From assembly GCA_003963145.1 (NCBI GenBank), contig RXJJ01000022.1:1-64000 (forward strand): a stretch of DNA of 64,000 nucleotides, written 5' to 3'. The notes below the pieces were generated by a model, which saw only the letters and a program-made list of their open reading frames with translations, was not told the origin of the DNA and did not search any database. Shown one piece after another: positions 28,275 through 37,884 of this stretch; position 1 is the stretch's first letter, and the number at the start of each line of letters is the position of its first letter. This DNA is from Bradyrhizobiaceae bacterium (GTDB lineage Bacteria; Pseudomonadota; Alphaproteobacteria; Rhizobiales; Xanthobacteraceae). The position numbers and the translations under genes are program-made.

Positions 28275-29264
28275 ATGACCATTGCTGCTCAATCTTCCGG
28301 GCGACCTTCCTTGGTGGTCCGGATCTATAACCAGCCGTATTTGCTGCTCGTTTTGATGGCCGTGTTCTGGGCGGCCAACATCGTTGTGGCGCGCTATGTC
28401 GTAGGCCGCGTGCCACCCTTCTCGCTGACCTTCATCCGCTGGTCCGGAACGTTTCTGATCTTCGCGCCCTTTGCATGGCCACATTTGCAGCGCGACTGGG
28501 CTGTGATCCGTAAACACGTTCCGCTGCTGCTGCTGATGGCCTTCACCGGCTTTGCCGGCAACAACGGCTTTGCCTATTGGGGCCTTCAGCATACGCAGGC
28601 GCTGAACGGCCTCCTGATTCAGTCCTCCGGGCCGCTGTTCGTCGCATTATGGATGCTGATCCTGTTCGGTGTGCGCCTGACGCCAACCCAGGCAATTGGA
28701 ATCGCAATGTCGCTATTCGGCGTGCTGGTCATCATTCTGCACGGCCGTTTCACGTCGCTTGCGAAGATTGAATTCAACATCGGCGATGTCGGCGTCGTCA
28801 TGGGGCTCGTGGTGCTTGGCGTGTATGCGGCGCTCATTCCGCGGCGTCCGCCGATTCACGCACTTTCATTCATGACCTTCGTCACCGGAACGGCGGCAGT
28901 CATGACAATCCCCCTGGTAATCCTGGAAATTGCCGCCGGCAATGTCATGAAATTCGATGCGATCACAGTCGCGACGGGAATTTTCATGGTCATCTTCCCG
29001 TCGGCCATGGGCTACCTGTTCTACAATCGTGGCATCGAATTGATCGGTCCGAACCGCGCGGCGCCATTCATTCATCTCGTGCCGCTATTTGGCTCCGTAA
29101 TGGCGATCAGCCTGCTCGGCGAAGAGCTGCATCTTTTCCACCTGATTGGCTATGCGCTGGTGCTGTCCGGGGTCATCACGGCATCGCGCAAGCCGCGGGT
29201 GGAGGTGCACTTGCCCTCCGGTGCAACTTCGTCCTCCGATACATGTTCGACCTCGAGGACATAG
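28275..29264 (+). CDS. EamA-family drug/metabolite transporter, second of tandem pair
   Basis: A 329-residue, ten-helix EamA transporter closely similar to its neighbour through the whole length (NQPYLLLVLMAVFWAANIVVARY, FIRWSGTFLIFAPFAW, HTQALNGLLIQSSGPLFVAL, NRGIELIGPNRAAPFIHLVP). The pair reflects a tandem duplication. It ends with an extra hydrophilic tail (VEVHLPSGATSSSDTCSTS) absent from the first copy. Transport substrate unknown. Confidence 0.88.
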   Translation: MTIAAQSSGRPSLVVRIYNQPYLLLVLMAVFWAANIVVARYVVGRVPPFSLTFIRWSGTFLIFAPFAWPHLQRDWAVIRKHVPLLLLMAFTGFAGNNGFAYWGLQHTQALNGLLIQSSGPLFVALWMLILFGVRLTPTQAIGIAMSLFGVLVIILHGRFTSLAKIEFNIGDVGVVMGLVVLGVYAALIPRRPPIHALSFMTFVTGTAAVMTIPLVILEIAAGNVMKFDAITVATGIFMVIFPSAMGYLFYNRGIELIGPNRAAPFIHLVPLFGSVMAISLLGEELHLFHLIGYALVLSGVITASRKPRVEVHLPSGATSSSDTCSTSRT

Positions 29265-29269
29265 AGATA

Positions 29270-29295
29270 AGCCGGCCTGCAGGTGCAGGCCGGCT
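29270..29295. terminator. 11-bp hairpin between convergent EamA and serA genes
   Basis: AGCCGGCCTGC (29270-29280) and GCAGGCCGGCT (29285-29295) pair perfectly around AGGT. It lies between the two stops, so it can end transcripts from either side. No long T-run is present. Confidence 0.65.
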
Positions 29296-29305
29296 GCGGA
29301 ATGGC

Positions 29306-30895
29306 CTAGAATGACAACGCCTTCGCCTGTTTTACCTGAGGCAGCGCCGCCACCTTCGTCAGAACCTCGGACGGCACGGCTCCATCGACCTCCACCAGCG
29401 CGATGGCATCGCCGCCCGGCGCATGACGGCCAAGATGGAAAGTTGCGATATTGACCTTGGCATCGCCGAGCAACGAGGCGAACTTGCCGATAAAGCCCGG
29501 CTTGTCCTCATTGGTAACGTAGATCATCGACTTGCCGAATTCCGCATCGACGCGGATGCCCTTGATATCCACAAGACGCGGCACGCCATCGGCGAACACG
29601 GTGCCCGATACGGAGCGCTCCTGCTTCTCGGTCGTCACAGTCACAGTAATCAGGCTTTCGTAGTCGCTCTGCGCGGCGCGAACGATCTCGTCCACGATCA
29701 TGCCGCGCTCCTTGGCAACAACCGGAGCCGACACGACATTGACGTCGCCCAGCATCGGGCGCAACAGCCCGCTCAAAGCAGCCGATGTCAGCGCCTTGAT
29801 CTTCATTTCCGCCACTGCACCTTCATAGGTGATGGTAACCTTGGCAATGTCGGTTTCGGTGAGCTGGCCCGCGAACGAGCCGAGCTTTTCGGCGAGTTCG
29901 ATGAACGGCTTCAGCTTCGGCGCTTCCTCCGCAGTGATCGAGGGGAAATTGATCGCGTTGGTGATAGCACCGGTCAAAAGATAATCCGACATCTGCTCGG
30001 CGACCTGCAGCGCGACATTCTCCTGCGCCTCGGTGGTGGATGCGCCGAGATGCGGCGTGCAGATCACGTTCGGATGGCCGAACAACACGTTGGTCTTGGC
30101 CGGCTCCTCCACGAACACGTCGAAAGCCGCGCCCGCCACGTGTTTTGTCTCCAGTGCGGCAGCGAGAGCGTTTTCGTCAACCAGGCCGCCGCGCGCGCAG
30201 TTGATGATGCGCACGCCCTTCTTCATCTTGTTGATCGCGGTCGCATCGATGATGTTGCGTGTCTTGTCTGTCAGAGGCGTATGCAAGGTGATGAAATCGG
30301 CGCGCTTGAACAAATCCTCAAGTTCGACCTTCTCCACCCCGATATCCTTGGCGCGCTCCGGTGACAGGAACGGATCGTACGCGATCACCTTCATCTTCAG
30401 CCCGATCGCGCGATCGGCGACGATGGCTCCGATATTGCCGCAGCCGATCACCCCGAGCGTCTTGCCGGTGATTTCGACACCCATGAAGCGGTTCTTCTCC
30501 CACTTGCCGGCCTGCGTGGAGGCGTCGGCGGCGGGAATTTCCCGTGCCAGCGCGAGCATCAGCGTGACCGCATGTTCGGCGGTGGTGATCGAGTTGCCGA
30601 AGGGCGTGTTCATCACAATGATGCCCTTGGCCGTGGCCGCGGGAATTTCGACATTGTCGACGCCGATGCCGGCGCGGCCGATCACCTTCAGCCTTCTCGC
30701 ATTGGCAAGAATTTTCGCCGTCGCCTTGGTCGCGGAGCGGATAGCGAGACCATCATAATTGCCGATGATGGCGGCCAGCTTGTCCTTGTCCTTGCCGAGA
30801 TCCGGCTGGAAATCCACTTCGATACCGCGATCCTTGAAGATCTGCACAGCAGCGGGAGACAGCGCGTCGGAAATAAGAACCTTGGGTTTGGTCAT
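29306..30895 (-). CDS. serA: D-3-phosphoglycerate dehydrogenase SerA
   Basis: A 529-residue enzyme oxidising 3-phosphoglycerate to 3-phosphohydroxypyruvate with NAD, the first committed step of serine synthesis. It has the split substrate-binding domain, the NAD-binding GVIGCGNIGAIVADR, the catalytic Arg in NCARGGLVDE, Glu and the His in TPHLGAST, then the allosteric-substrate-binding domain and a C-terminal ACT domain from about 455, the long type-I form. ATG 30895 begins at MTKPKVLISD. It follows serC in the same direction with about 119 bases between. Confidence 0.97.
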   Translation of the reverse strand: MTKPKVLISDALSPAAVQIFKDRGIEVDFQPDLGKDKDKLAAIIGNYDGLAIRSATKATAKILANARRLKVIGRAGIGVDNVEIPAATAKGIIVMNTPFGNSITTAEHAVTLMLALAREIPAADASTQAGKWEKNRFMGVEITGKTLGVIGCGNIGAIVADRAIGLKMKVIAYDPFLSPERAKDIGVEKVELEDLFKRADFITLHTPLTDKTRNIIDATAINKMKKGVRIINCARGGLVDENALAAALETKHVAGAAFDVFVEEPAKTNVLFGHPNVICTPHLGASTTEAQENVALQVAEQMSDYLLTGAITNAINFPSITAEEAPKLKPFIELAEKLGSFAGQLTETDIAKVTITYEGAVAEMKIKALTSAALSGLLRPMLGDVNVVSAPVVAKERGMIVDEIVRAAQSDYESLITVTVTTEKQERSVSGTVFADGVPRLVDIKGIRVDAEFGKSMIYVTNEDKPGFIGKFASLLGDAKVNIATFHLGRHAPGGDAIALVEVDGAVPSEVLTKVAALPQVKQAKALSF

Positions 30896-30967
30896 GGGAT
30901 AAAATCCTGGTAGCTGATGCATTTATTGAACGTCACCCGCGGGCCCGACCCGCAGTTCCATCTTTTG

Positions 30968-30998
30968 ATGGATGACCGGGTCAAGCCCGGCCATGACA
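30968..30998. repeat. Short palindromic repeat between serC and serA
   Basis: ATGACCGGGTCAAGCCCGGCCAT forms a short imperfect palindrome (core CCGGG-TCAAG-CCCGG). It matches my memory of an intergenic palindromic unit common in Bradyrhizobiaceae genomes, often described as GGCCGGGCTTGACCCGG. Only this copy is evident in the window. Confidence 0.5.
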
Positions 30999-31014
30999 GT
31001 CGCGTGCGATGAAA

Positions 31015-32187
31015 CTATGCCGCCTTGGCGAGCGAGGCCTTGGTCTCGGCGAAGGCCCAGTCGAGCCACTGGGTCAGGGTCGCAACGTCAGCGGTTTCCA
31101 CCGTCGCGCCGCACCAGATTCGCAGGCCCGGAGGTGCATCGCGGTAGGCGCCGAGATCGTAACCCGCGCCCTCTTTTTCGACGGCGGCGACGAGCTTCTT
31201 GGCAAAATCCGCCTGAGCCTCAAGCGGCAGCGAGGTCACCGCCGGATCAATCACTTTCAAACAGACCGAAGTGTTGGACCGGATCGCGGCATCGCTTGCG
31301 AGAAAATCGATCCACGGTGTTTTCGCCTTCCAGTCGGCAAGCACCTTGGTGTTGGCATCGGCGCGCGCAATCAACGCTTTCAGCCCGCCGATCGATTTCG
31401 CCCAGTGCAACGCATCGAGATAATCCTCGACCGCGAGCATCGACGGCGTGTTGATGGTCTCGCCGACAAAGATACCGTCGATCAGCTTGCCACCCTTGGT
31501 CATGCGGAAAATCTTCGGCATCGGCCAAGGCGGCACATAACTTTCAAGGCGGGCAACGGCACGCGGGGAGAGGATCAGCATGCCGTGCGCAGCCTCGCCG
31601 CCAAGCGCCTTCTGCCAGGAGAAGGTTACGACATCGAGCTTGGGCCAATCGAGCTTTTGCGCAAAAGCGGCGGAGGTAGCGTCGCAGATGGTCAGGCCTT
31701 CGCGATCGGCCGCGATCCAGTCGGCGTTCGGCACCCGCACACCGGAGGTCGTGCCGTTCCAGGTGAAGACGATGTCAGAATTCGGATCGGCCAGTGAAAG
31801 ATCGGGAATGTCGCCATAACCCGCGGTGAGCTTGACCACATCCTTCAGCTTCAATTGCTTGATGACATCAGTCACCCAGCCGTCGCCGAACGATTCCCAC
31901 GCGATCATGGTGACAGGACGTGGGCCGAGCAGCGACCACAGCGCCATCTCGACAGCGCCGGTGTCCGAGGCCGGCACAATGCCAATCCTGTAATCGGATG
32001 GAACTTCAAGCACTTCGCGCGTCAGATCGATCGCGAGTTTAAGCTTGGCCTTGCCGATTTTCGCGCGGTGCGAACGGCCAAGGGCAGCATCCTTGAGATT
32101 TTGGGGGCTCCAGCCGGGGCGCTTGGCGCAAGGGCCGGATGAAAAATGCGGCACGGCAGGCCGCAATGCGGGCTTCGCAACGGTCAT
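31015..32187 (-). CDS. serC: Phosphoserine aminotransferase SerC
   Basis: A 390-residue PLP enzyme of aminotransferase class V that converts 3-phosphohydroxypyruvate and glutamate into phosphoserine. The PLP-binding Lys is in [14 protein letters not shown]; the start region [12 protein letters not shown] and [12 protein letters not shown] are typical of the alphaproteobacterial form. A strong ribosome site GGAAGG precedes the ATG. It and serA form the serine-synthesis pair; serB is not here. Confidence 0.96.
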   Translation of the reverse strand: MTVAKPALRPAVPHFSSGPCAKRPGWSPQNLKDAALGRSHRAKIGKAKLKLAIDLTREVLEVPSDYRIGIVPASDTGAVEMALWSLLGPRPVTMIAWESFGDGWVTDVIKQLKLKDVVKLTAGYGDIPDLSLADPNSDIVFTWNGTTSGVRVPNADWIAADREGLTICDATSAAFAQKLDWPKLDVVTFSWQKALGGEAAHGMLILSPRAVARLESYVPPWPMPKIFRMTKGGKLIDGIFVGETINTPSMLAVEDYLDALHWAKSIGGLKALIARADANTKVLADWKAKTPWIDFLASDAAIRSNTSVCLKVIDPAVTSLPLEAQADFAKKLVAAVEKEGAGYDLGAYRDAPPGLRIWCGATVETADVATLTQWLDWAFAETKASLAKAA

Positions 32188-32321
32188 GATCTATCCTTCC
32201 AGATAGTAAGCCTCCCGTTGGGGGGAGGTGTCCCACCGTCGTGAATAAGGATGGACCGCGATTTCGTCAAGGCGCGTGGCCAGCAAAATATCGCAAAGGC
32301 GGCATGCGAGACCGAAAGGGC

Positions 32322-32609
32322 CTATTCGGGTGCGGCTCCTACGGGCGGACCACCGGGCGGCCGGTGCAAAAAAGTGATGGTCACGAAGGCGCCGATCCAC
32401 GATCCGATCGCGGCGAACAGGACATAAATCCAGTTCTCGGTGTAACTTATGACGGCGTAGGACGAGAGCAGATACCAGATGCTGCTCCACGTCGCCGCGG
32501 GCACGCGCTGACGCCGAACCACTGCGGACGTGAACATCACATAGACTGCATCCGTCGCGCCGGTCGCAAGAAGAACGGCGCCCGCTGTCAGAGGATCGAC
32601 CGCCGACAT
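32322..32609 (-). CDS. Small three-helix membrane protein, unknown
   Basis: A 95-residue hydrophobic protein with about three helices (PLTAGAVLLATGATDAVYVMF, SIWYLLSSYAVISY and WIYVLFAAIGSWIGAFVTI) and a short Pro/Gly tail. The pattern suggests a small inner-membrane protein. Similar proteins are known in Bradyrhizobiaceae only as hypothetical. It lies between serC and an outer-membrane protein gene on the same strand. Confidence 0.65.
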   Translation of the reverse strand: MSAVDPLTAGAVLLATGATDAVYVMFTSAVVRRQRVPAATWSSIWYLLSSYAVISYTENWIYVLFAAIGSWIGAFVTITFLHRPPGGPPVGAAPE

Positions 32610-32650
32610 AAAAGTTCATCCCTCATCACGCGGACGGACGCCGGGGGAAA

Positions 32651-33478
32651 TTAGAACTTGTAACCAACGCCGCCGCGCACGGTGTTGATATTCACGTCAG
32701 GACCCGCATTCACGAAGCGGAGATACTCCCACTCCAGCCGGCCAAAAATGTTCGCGCCCAGCATGACCTCGGTGCCAAGACCTGCAGTGTAGCCGTAAAG
32801 CATTTTACCGGTTGTCGATTCGTTGGCGGCGTATGTCGTGGCAGGGGCTGATGAAGAGCCGGCAAATGTATCTGCCGATCTGTCTGTGATTGTCACGTAG
32901 CTGCTGATATCGGCGCGCCCGAGCGAAAGGCCTCCAAATACGTAGGGAAGAAAGTTGCCGACCACATAACCGGCGCGACCACGAATGGTACCCATATCGG
33001 TAATTGAAACCGATTGTGATGAAACGACGCCGATCGTATGATAGAGACCGTCTGAAAAAGGATTGACGTAAGTCAGCGGAACCGGCGCGGCCGTTGACGC
33101 CGCTCCAGACTTGCCGTGCATATAATTCGCTTCGACACCAAGAACGACATCGTCCCACTGATTATTGTAACCCGCAAAGCCGCCAAAGGTCGTCGAGCGT
33201 ACGCTGACCTTGCCGTTTGCTTCGGCGACCGACAAAGCAGTGTCCGTAATGATGTTGTTAGGACCAAGCGCTTCCCTGATAAGACCGCTGTTTGATCCCT
33301 TGAAATTCATGTCCGTCGAGCCGTAGCCCGCCTGCCCGCCAAAATAAAAGCCCTGCCAATTGACAACGCCGGTATTCACCGGACCGCGCAGCGCAAAATT
33401 GGAAAAGTCCGGCATGTCGGCGGCCTGCGCAACGTGCGCGCTTCCTGCTATCACCGCAGCCAATATCATCCGACGCAT
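32651..33478 (-). CDS. Outer-membrane beta-barrel protein (Omp25/31-like)
   Basis: A 275-residue porin-like protein. A signal peptide ends AQA-AD; mature alternating strands include NWQGFYFGGQAGYG, FGGFAGYNNQWDD, VVLGVEANYMHG, and RGRAGYVVGNFLPYVFGGLSLG, ending with GYKF, an aromatic C-terminal residue as required for outer-membrane insertion by Bam. These are features of the Omp25/31 family of Rhizobiales. Its role is structural or permeability; no specific substrate is visible. Confidence 0.85.
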   Translation of the reverse strand: MRRMILAAVIAGSAHVAQAADMPDFSNFALRGPVNTGVVNWQGFYFGGQAGYGSTDMNFKGSNSGLIREALGPNNIITDTALSVAEANGKVSVRSTTFGGFAGYNNQWDDVVLGVEANYMHGKSGAASTAAPVPLTYVNPFSDGLYHTIGVVSSQSVSITDMGTIRGRAGYVVGNFLPYVFGGLSLGRADISSYVTITDRSADTFAGSSSAPATTYAANESTTGKMLYGYTAGLGTEVMLGANIFGRLEWEYLRFVNAGPDVNINTVRGGVGYKF

Positions 33479-33571
33479 TGCAACGCTCCATCTACACCAA
33501 CGCTTAACCGTGTTCGATCATCGCGCGTTAACCTTAACCAATCGTGTGCAAAGCTCTCGCCGCACAAAAGA

Positions 33572-33599
33572 AAACGGCGCGGATAAAACCGCGCCGTTT
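33572..33599 (-). terminator. Terminator of the second outer-membrane protein gene
   Basis: Perfect 11-bp stem AAACGGCGCGG/CCGCGCCGTTT with a six-base loop. On the minus strand a TTTTCTTTT tract follows, 33 bases after the stop at 33632. Confidence 0.85.
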
Positions 33600-33631
33600 G
33601 CAATTCTTGATTCGGGTGATCGGTAAAGCGA

Positions 33632-34453
33632 TCAGCCTTTGGTGACCAGTGGCTGAGGCGCGGGTACGTAGGCCGGCACCGGATCGATCGCCCAGCGCAC
33701 GCCAAACTTCAGGTCATGCGAGGTGATGTCCTTGAACCGAATGGTCGTCGGACCGGAGGCGCTGCCGTCGTAAGCCGAAAAGTTTCCGGGCGCCGCGTTG
33801 CCAAGATCGACGTAGCTGTAGGCCAATTCCATGGTGAGGTTCGGGCTGACCTTGTAAGCGAGGCCAGCGTGAGCTGCCCACGCGAAATTCCACGTCCCGT
33901 GATTGGCGAAGTACGTGATGGCCGGAGCGCCTGGCGTACCGCCCGGAGCGCTGAATCCGTCATCCCGGAAGCCCGAGATATAATTGTAAGACGTGCCGAC
34001 GCCCGCACCGATAAACGGCGTGATGCACCACCACGTGCCGAGGTCGGCATAGGCATTTACGAGAAACAGGCCTTCCGTTTTGCTGCCGGTATAGTTGTCG
34101 GCAAAATGAGTGCCGCCACTCAGGATCGTCTGCGACCCGTGGAAGTTCGCGGCGCCACGATATTGACCCGTGACGTCCATACGGAACCAGTTGTTGAACT
34201 GATAACCGACGCCGACACCCCAAAGCATCGAGCTGTCGAAGCCAAGACCCGACTGGGACGTGATGAGAGGAGAGGCCGCGCTGTCTAGCGATCCGAGCTG
34301 CTGATTGGTCATTCCGATATCGCCGCGCAGATACCATCCGCCGAAATCGACGGGGATCAACGGCGGCGGCGCAAGCGGAAGATCCGCAGCGAGCGCCGCA
34401 CCCGACATCAACGACATCGCGCCGGCGGCAACGACGAATTTCACGTTACGCAT
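33632..34453 (-). CDS. Outer-membrane beta-barrel protein
   Basis: A 273-residue exported barrel with a signal peptide ending ALA-AD, then PLAPPPLIPVDFGGWYLRGDIGMTN, repeated beta-strand motifs such as WGVGVGYQFNNWFRMDVTGQYRG and PFIGAGVGTSYN and a C-terminal LKFGVRWAID before a Pro-rich tail. It lacks the usual aromatic last residue because of the tail. AAGGA precedes the ATG at 34453. A CtrA-type box lies about 85-100 bases upstream. Confidence 0.85.
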   Translation of the reverse strand: MRNVKFVVAAGAMSLMSGAALAADLPLAPPPLIPVDFGGWYLRGDIGMTNQQLGSLDSAASPLITSQSGLGFDSSMLWGVGVGYQFNNWFRMDVTGQYRGAANFHGSQTILSGGTHFADNYTGSKTEGLFLVNAYADLGTWWCITPFIGAGVGTSYNYISGFRDDGFSAPGGTPGAPAITYFANHGTWNFAWAAHAGLAYKVSPNLTMELAYSYVDLGNAAPGNFSAYDGSASGPTTIRFKDITSHDLKFGVRWAIDPVPAYVPAPQPLVTKG

Positions 34454-34536
34454 TTTCTTGGTCCTTTCGTCCGGTGAGGCAGACGACGCAAAGGCCTCAC
34501 ATTGAAAACTCACTGGCGGACGATCTCACCAAATGC

Positions 34537-34553
34537 TTAAGCGGCGCTTAACC
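34537..34553 (-). promoter_or_regulatory. Candidate CtrA-binding site
   Basis: TTAAGCGGCGCTTAACC fits TTAA-N7-TTAAC exactly. It lies 84-100 bases before the start codon of the outer-membrane protein gene at 34453. Two further TTAA motifs at 34561 and 34574 follow at 13-base intervals. Confidence 0.5.
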
Positions 34554-34657
34554 CTAATTTTTAACCGTGATTTTTAATGCGAATGATCGCGAAGCCGCGG
34601 TGAAGAGCGTATTCGTTAACAACGCTTTACCGGTTCTGGTTTGAAAGTAAGGGAGCG

Positions 34658-35911
34658 CTAACTCTTTACGCGCTTCAGGTTCGGCAGCAGAACAGCGACG
34701 AGGCCAATGGCCGGCAGGAATGAACAGACCCAATAGACAAAATCGATACCGGCGTGATCGGCAACCGTGCCCAGCACAGCCGCACCAATTCCGCCAACAC
34801 CGAACACCAGACCGAAAAAAATCCCTGAAATCATGCCGAGACGGTGCGGCATCAGTTCCTGCGAATAGACGATGATCTGCGGCATCGCCGACGACAGGAT
34901 AAAGCCGATCAAAATACTGAGGACGAGCGTCCAGTAGATGTTCGCGTAAGGCAGCACGAGCGTAAACGGCAACACGCCGAGAATAGAAAACCAGATCACG
35001 TATTTGCGTCCGAACCGGTCACCGAGCGGACCGCCGAAGAACGTTCCGCATGCGCTCGCTGCCAGAAAGACGAACAAATAGAGTTGAGCCGTTTGCGTGC
35101 TGACGCCGAATTTGTGGATCAAGAAAAATGTATAGAAGCTGTTGATCCCGGACAGATAGAACGCCTTCGAAAACAGCAGCACGACCAGCACGGCGAGCGC
35201 GAAGGCGACGCGCGCCGTGGGTAACGCGTCCGAACCGCGCTCAGCCTTCTTGGCCGGACGCGGAACGATACGCGGCTTGTACCACGCGCCGATCCGCCAG
35301 AGCAGGACGATCGCCAGCGCCGCCACGAGCGAGAACCACGCGATGCTGCGCTGGCCAAACGGCACGACGATCAGCGCCGCCAGAACCGGGCCGAGCGCCT
35401 GACCGAAATTGCCACCGACCTGGAACACCGACTGCGCGAGACCGTATTGGCCGCCGGAGGCAATACGCGCGATGCGCGAGGATTCGGGATGAAAGATCGC
35501 CGATCCCAGACCAACGAGAGCGGCGGCGGCAATGATGAGCGAATAATGCGAAGCGAAGCTGAGCAGGATGAGCCCCGCGAAAGTGGAACTCATGCCAAGC
35601 GACAGCGAATACGGCAGCGGCTTGCGGTCGGTGTAAAGGCCGACCACCGGCTGCAGCAGCGACGATGTCATCATGAAGGCGAAGGTGATCATGCCGATCT
35701 GGCTGAAATCGAGCGCGTAGTTTTCCTTCAGGATCGGATATACCGAAGGGATCAGCGACTGCATCAGGTCGTTGAGAAAATGTGAAAGGCTGATCGCGCC
35801 CAGCACGGTCATTGCCGGCACCATCGAGGCCGGCACCTTCGGCACGGAATCGTCGTCCGCGATAACCGGGGCGGCAAGCGTATCTTCGGAAAGAATTACC
35901 GGCTTGTTCAC
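34658..35911 (-). CDS. MFS exporter, fosmidomycin-resistance (Fsr) type
   Basis: A 417-residue twelve-helix major-facilitator protein. The N-terminal half carries SLSHFLNDLMQSLIPSVYPI, ALDFSQIGMITFAFMM and GLGSAIFHPESSRIAR, which are signatures of Fsr-type efflux proteins; the second half has FGGPLGDRFGRKYVIW, the MFS loop motif. It may export fosmidomycin or other anionic compounds; the natural substrate is unknown. The start is uncertain. The frame is open to 36016, but the upstream sequence does not look coding, and GTG 35911 is preferred. Confidence 0.85.
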   Translation of the reverse strand: MNKPVILSEDTLAAPVIADDDSVPKVPASMVPAMTVLGAISLSHFLNDLMQSLIPSVYPILKENYALDFSQIGMITFAFMMTSSLLQPVVGLYTDRKPLPYSLSLGMSSTFAGLILLSFASHYSLIIAAAALVGLGSAIFHPESSRIARIASGGQYGLAQSVFQVGGNFGQALGPVLAALIVVPFGQRSIAWFSLVAALAIVLLWRIGAWYKPRIVPRPAKKAERGSDALPTARVAFALAVLVVLLFSKAFYLSGINSFYTFFLIHKFGVSTQTAQLYLFVFLAASACGTFFGGPLGDRFGRKYVIWFSILGVLPFTLVLPYANIYWTLVLSILIGFILSSAMPQIIVYSQELMPHRLGMISGIFFGLVFGVGGIGAAVLGTVADHAGIDFVYWVCSFLPAIGLVAVLLPNLKRVKS

Positions 35912-36061
35912 GACATGCGTCCGTGACTGGAATGAAGCGGAAGCTTTAATTAGCGGCCTCGCGCCGTTGCGAACAGCCGCATTTCGCCATAGCTGAAATG
36001 CGAAATAACCCGGCACAAGAAATAACGCGCCACAAAGGCCTTCGCTTCTTGCGCCGCAAGA

Positions 36062-37408
36062 TCAGGCGGCCGCGGTGAGGCCCAGCGCCGAGACGATCAT
36101 ATCCACCGCCTCCTCGACAACGATGCGGTCGTCGCCCTCGCCCATGACGCGAATCACCGGCTCGGTGCCTGAGGAGCGGACCAGGAGCCGGCCGCTGCCG
36201 TTCAGGCGTTTTTCCGCGGCGACGATGGCGGATTTCACGCCGGGATTGTCCAGCGGCTTGCCGTTGGCATAGCGCACGTTCTTGAGGATCTGCGGCAGCG
36301 CCTCGAAGCGGTGACAGACTTCCGAAACCGGACGTCCGAGCTTCTGCACCACGGCCAGCACCTGCAGCGCCGCGACGAAACCGTCGCCCGTGGTGGTGAA
36401 GTCCGACATGATGATGTGGCCAGACGGTTCGCCGCCGAGATTGTAACCCTGGCTGAGCATCTGCTCGAGAACATAGCGGTCGCCGACCGGAGTGCGGATC
36501 AGCGAAAGCCCCTCGCTGGCGAGAAAGCGCTCGAGGCCAAGATTGGACATCACGGTCGCGACTACGCCCGCTTTGGCGAGACGTCCGTCTTCCTTCCAGC
36601 TTTGCGCGATCACCGCGATGAGCTGATCACCATCGACCAGATGGCCACGCTCATCGACCATGATCACCCGATCGGCGTCGCCGTCGAGCGCGATGCCGAC
36701 GTCGGCCCGCATCTCGCGCACCTTTCTGGCAAGCTGCTCGGGCGAGGTCGACCCGCAATCCTTGTTGATGTTAAAACCATCCGGCTCGACGCCGATGGAA
36801 ATGACGTCCGCGCCGAGCTCCCACAGCGCCTCGGGCACGACCTTATAGGCTGCACCATGCGCGCAATCGACCACGACGCGAAGACCGTCGAGTGACAAGT
36901 CGCGCGGCAGCGTGCGCTTGGCGAATTCGATGTAGCGATCGTGAACGCCGTCGATGCGCCGGGCACGGCCGAGGCTGGCGCTTTGGGCGAGGCGCTTGTC
37001 GATGTTCTCGTCCATCAACTGTTCGATCTGGGCCTCGACGTCATCGGACAGTTTGAAACCCGCCGGGCCGAAAAGCTTGATGCCGTTATCGTCGAACAGA
37101 TTATGCGAGGCAGAAATCATCACCCCGAGATCGGCACGCATGGACTTGGTCAGCATCGCGACCGCCGGCGTCGGGATCGGCCCGAGCAGCAGCACGTCCA
37201 TACCGACCGAGGTGAAACCCGCGACCATCGCGTTTTCGATCATATAGCCGGACAGACGCGTATCCTTGCCGATCACGACACGATGGCGGTGTTCGCCGCG
37301 CTGGAAAACAAGACCCGCCGCCTGCCCAACCTTCAGGGCCAGTTCCGGCGTGATCAATCCATTGGCGCGGCCACGAATGCCGTCGGTTCCGAAATATTTG
37401 CGAGCCAT
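36062..37408 (-). CDS. glmM: Phosphoglucosamine mutase GlmM
   Basis: A 448-residue enzyme converting glucosamine-6-phosphate to glucosamine-1-phosphate for UDP-GlcNAc, peptidoglycan and lipopolysaccharide synthesis. Signatures: [13 protein letters not shown] at the N terminus, catalytic Ser101 in ISASHN, the metal loop DGDADR, the substrate loop GEPSGHI, and the phosphate-binding RSSGTEP. AGGGGA precedes the ATG at 37408; the frame beyond is antisense noise. In many relatives glmM follows ftsH and folP, which are not here. Confidence 0.97.
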   Translation of the reverse strand: MARKYFGTDGIRGRANGLITPELALKVGQAAGLVFQRGEHRHRVVIGKDTRLSGYMIENAMVAGFTSVGMDVLLLGPIPTPAVAMLTKSMRADLGVMISASHNLFDDNGIKLFGPAGFKLSDDVEAQIEQLMDENIDKRLAQSASLGRARRIDGVHDRYIEFAKRTLPRDLSLDGLRVVVDCAHGAAYKVVPEALWELGADVISIGVEPDGFNINKDCGSTSPEQLARKVREMRADVGIALDGDADRVIMVDERGHLVDGDQLIAVIAQSWKEDGRLAKAGVVATVMSNLGLERFLASEGLSLIRTPVGDRYVLEQMLSQGYNLGGEPSGHIIMSDFTTTGDGFVAALQVLAVVQKLGRPVSEVCHRFEALPQILKNVRYANGKPLDNPGVKSAIVAAEKRLNGSGRLLVRSSGTEPVIRVMGEGDDRIVVEEAVDMIVSALGLTAAA

Positions 37409-37621
37409 TTTGTCCCCTGCACTGCCGGCTACTGCTCTACCGGCACGCCCTTTATCGAGGCCCGCACGGGCCAAGCAAAAGCTTATAATCCAAGCCGTTA
37501 TAGAGCGTCGGCGGTTGAGGCAGTTTCAAAAAATATGATGAATCATTACCGGCGGATGCGAACGACCGCGCACCTTAAAAATATATATTAATCAAATAGT
37601 TATCAAAAAAATTACCCTGAC

Positions 37622-37882
<261 letters not shown>

Positions 37883-37884
37883 CT

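Noticed and set aside
33504..33539. Full CtrA box upstream of the first outer-membrane protein
   Set aside because: Only TTAACC half-sites with spacings that do not match TTAA-N7-TTAA; kept only as a weak supporting remark.
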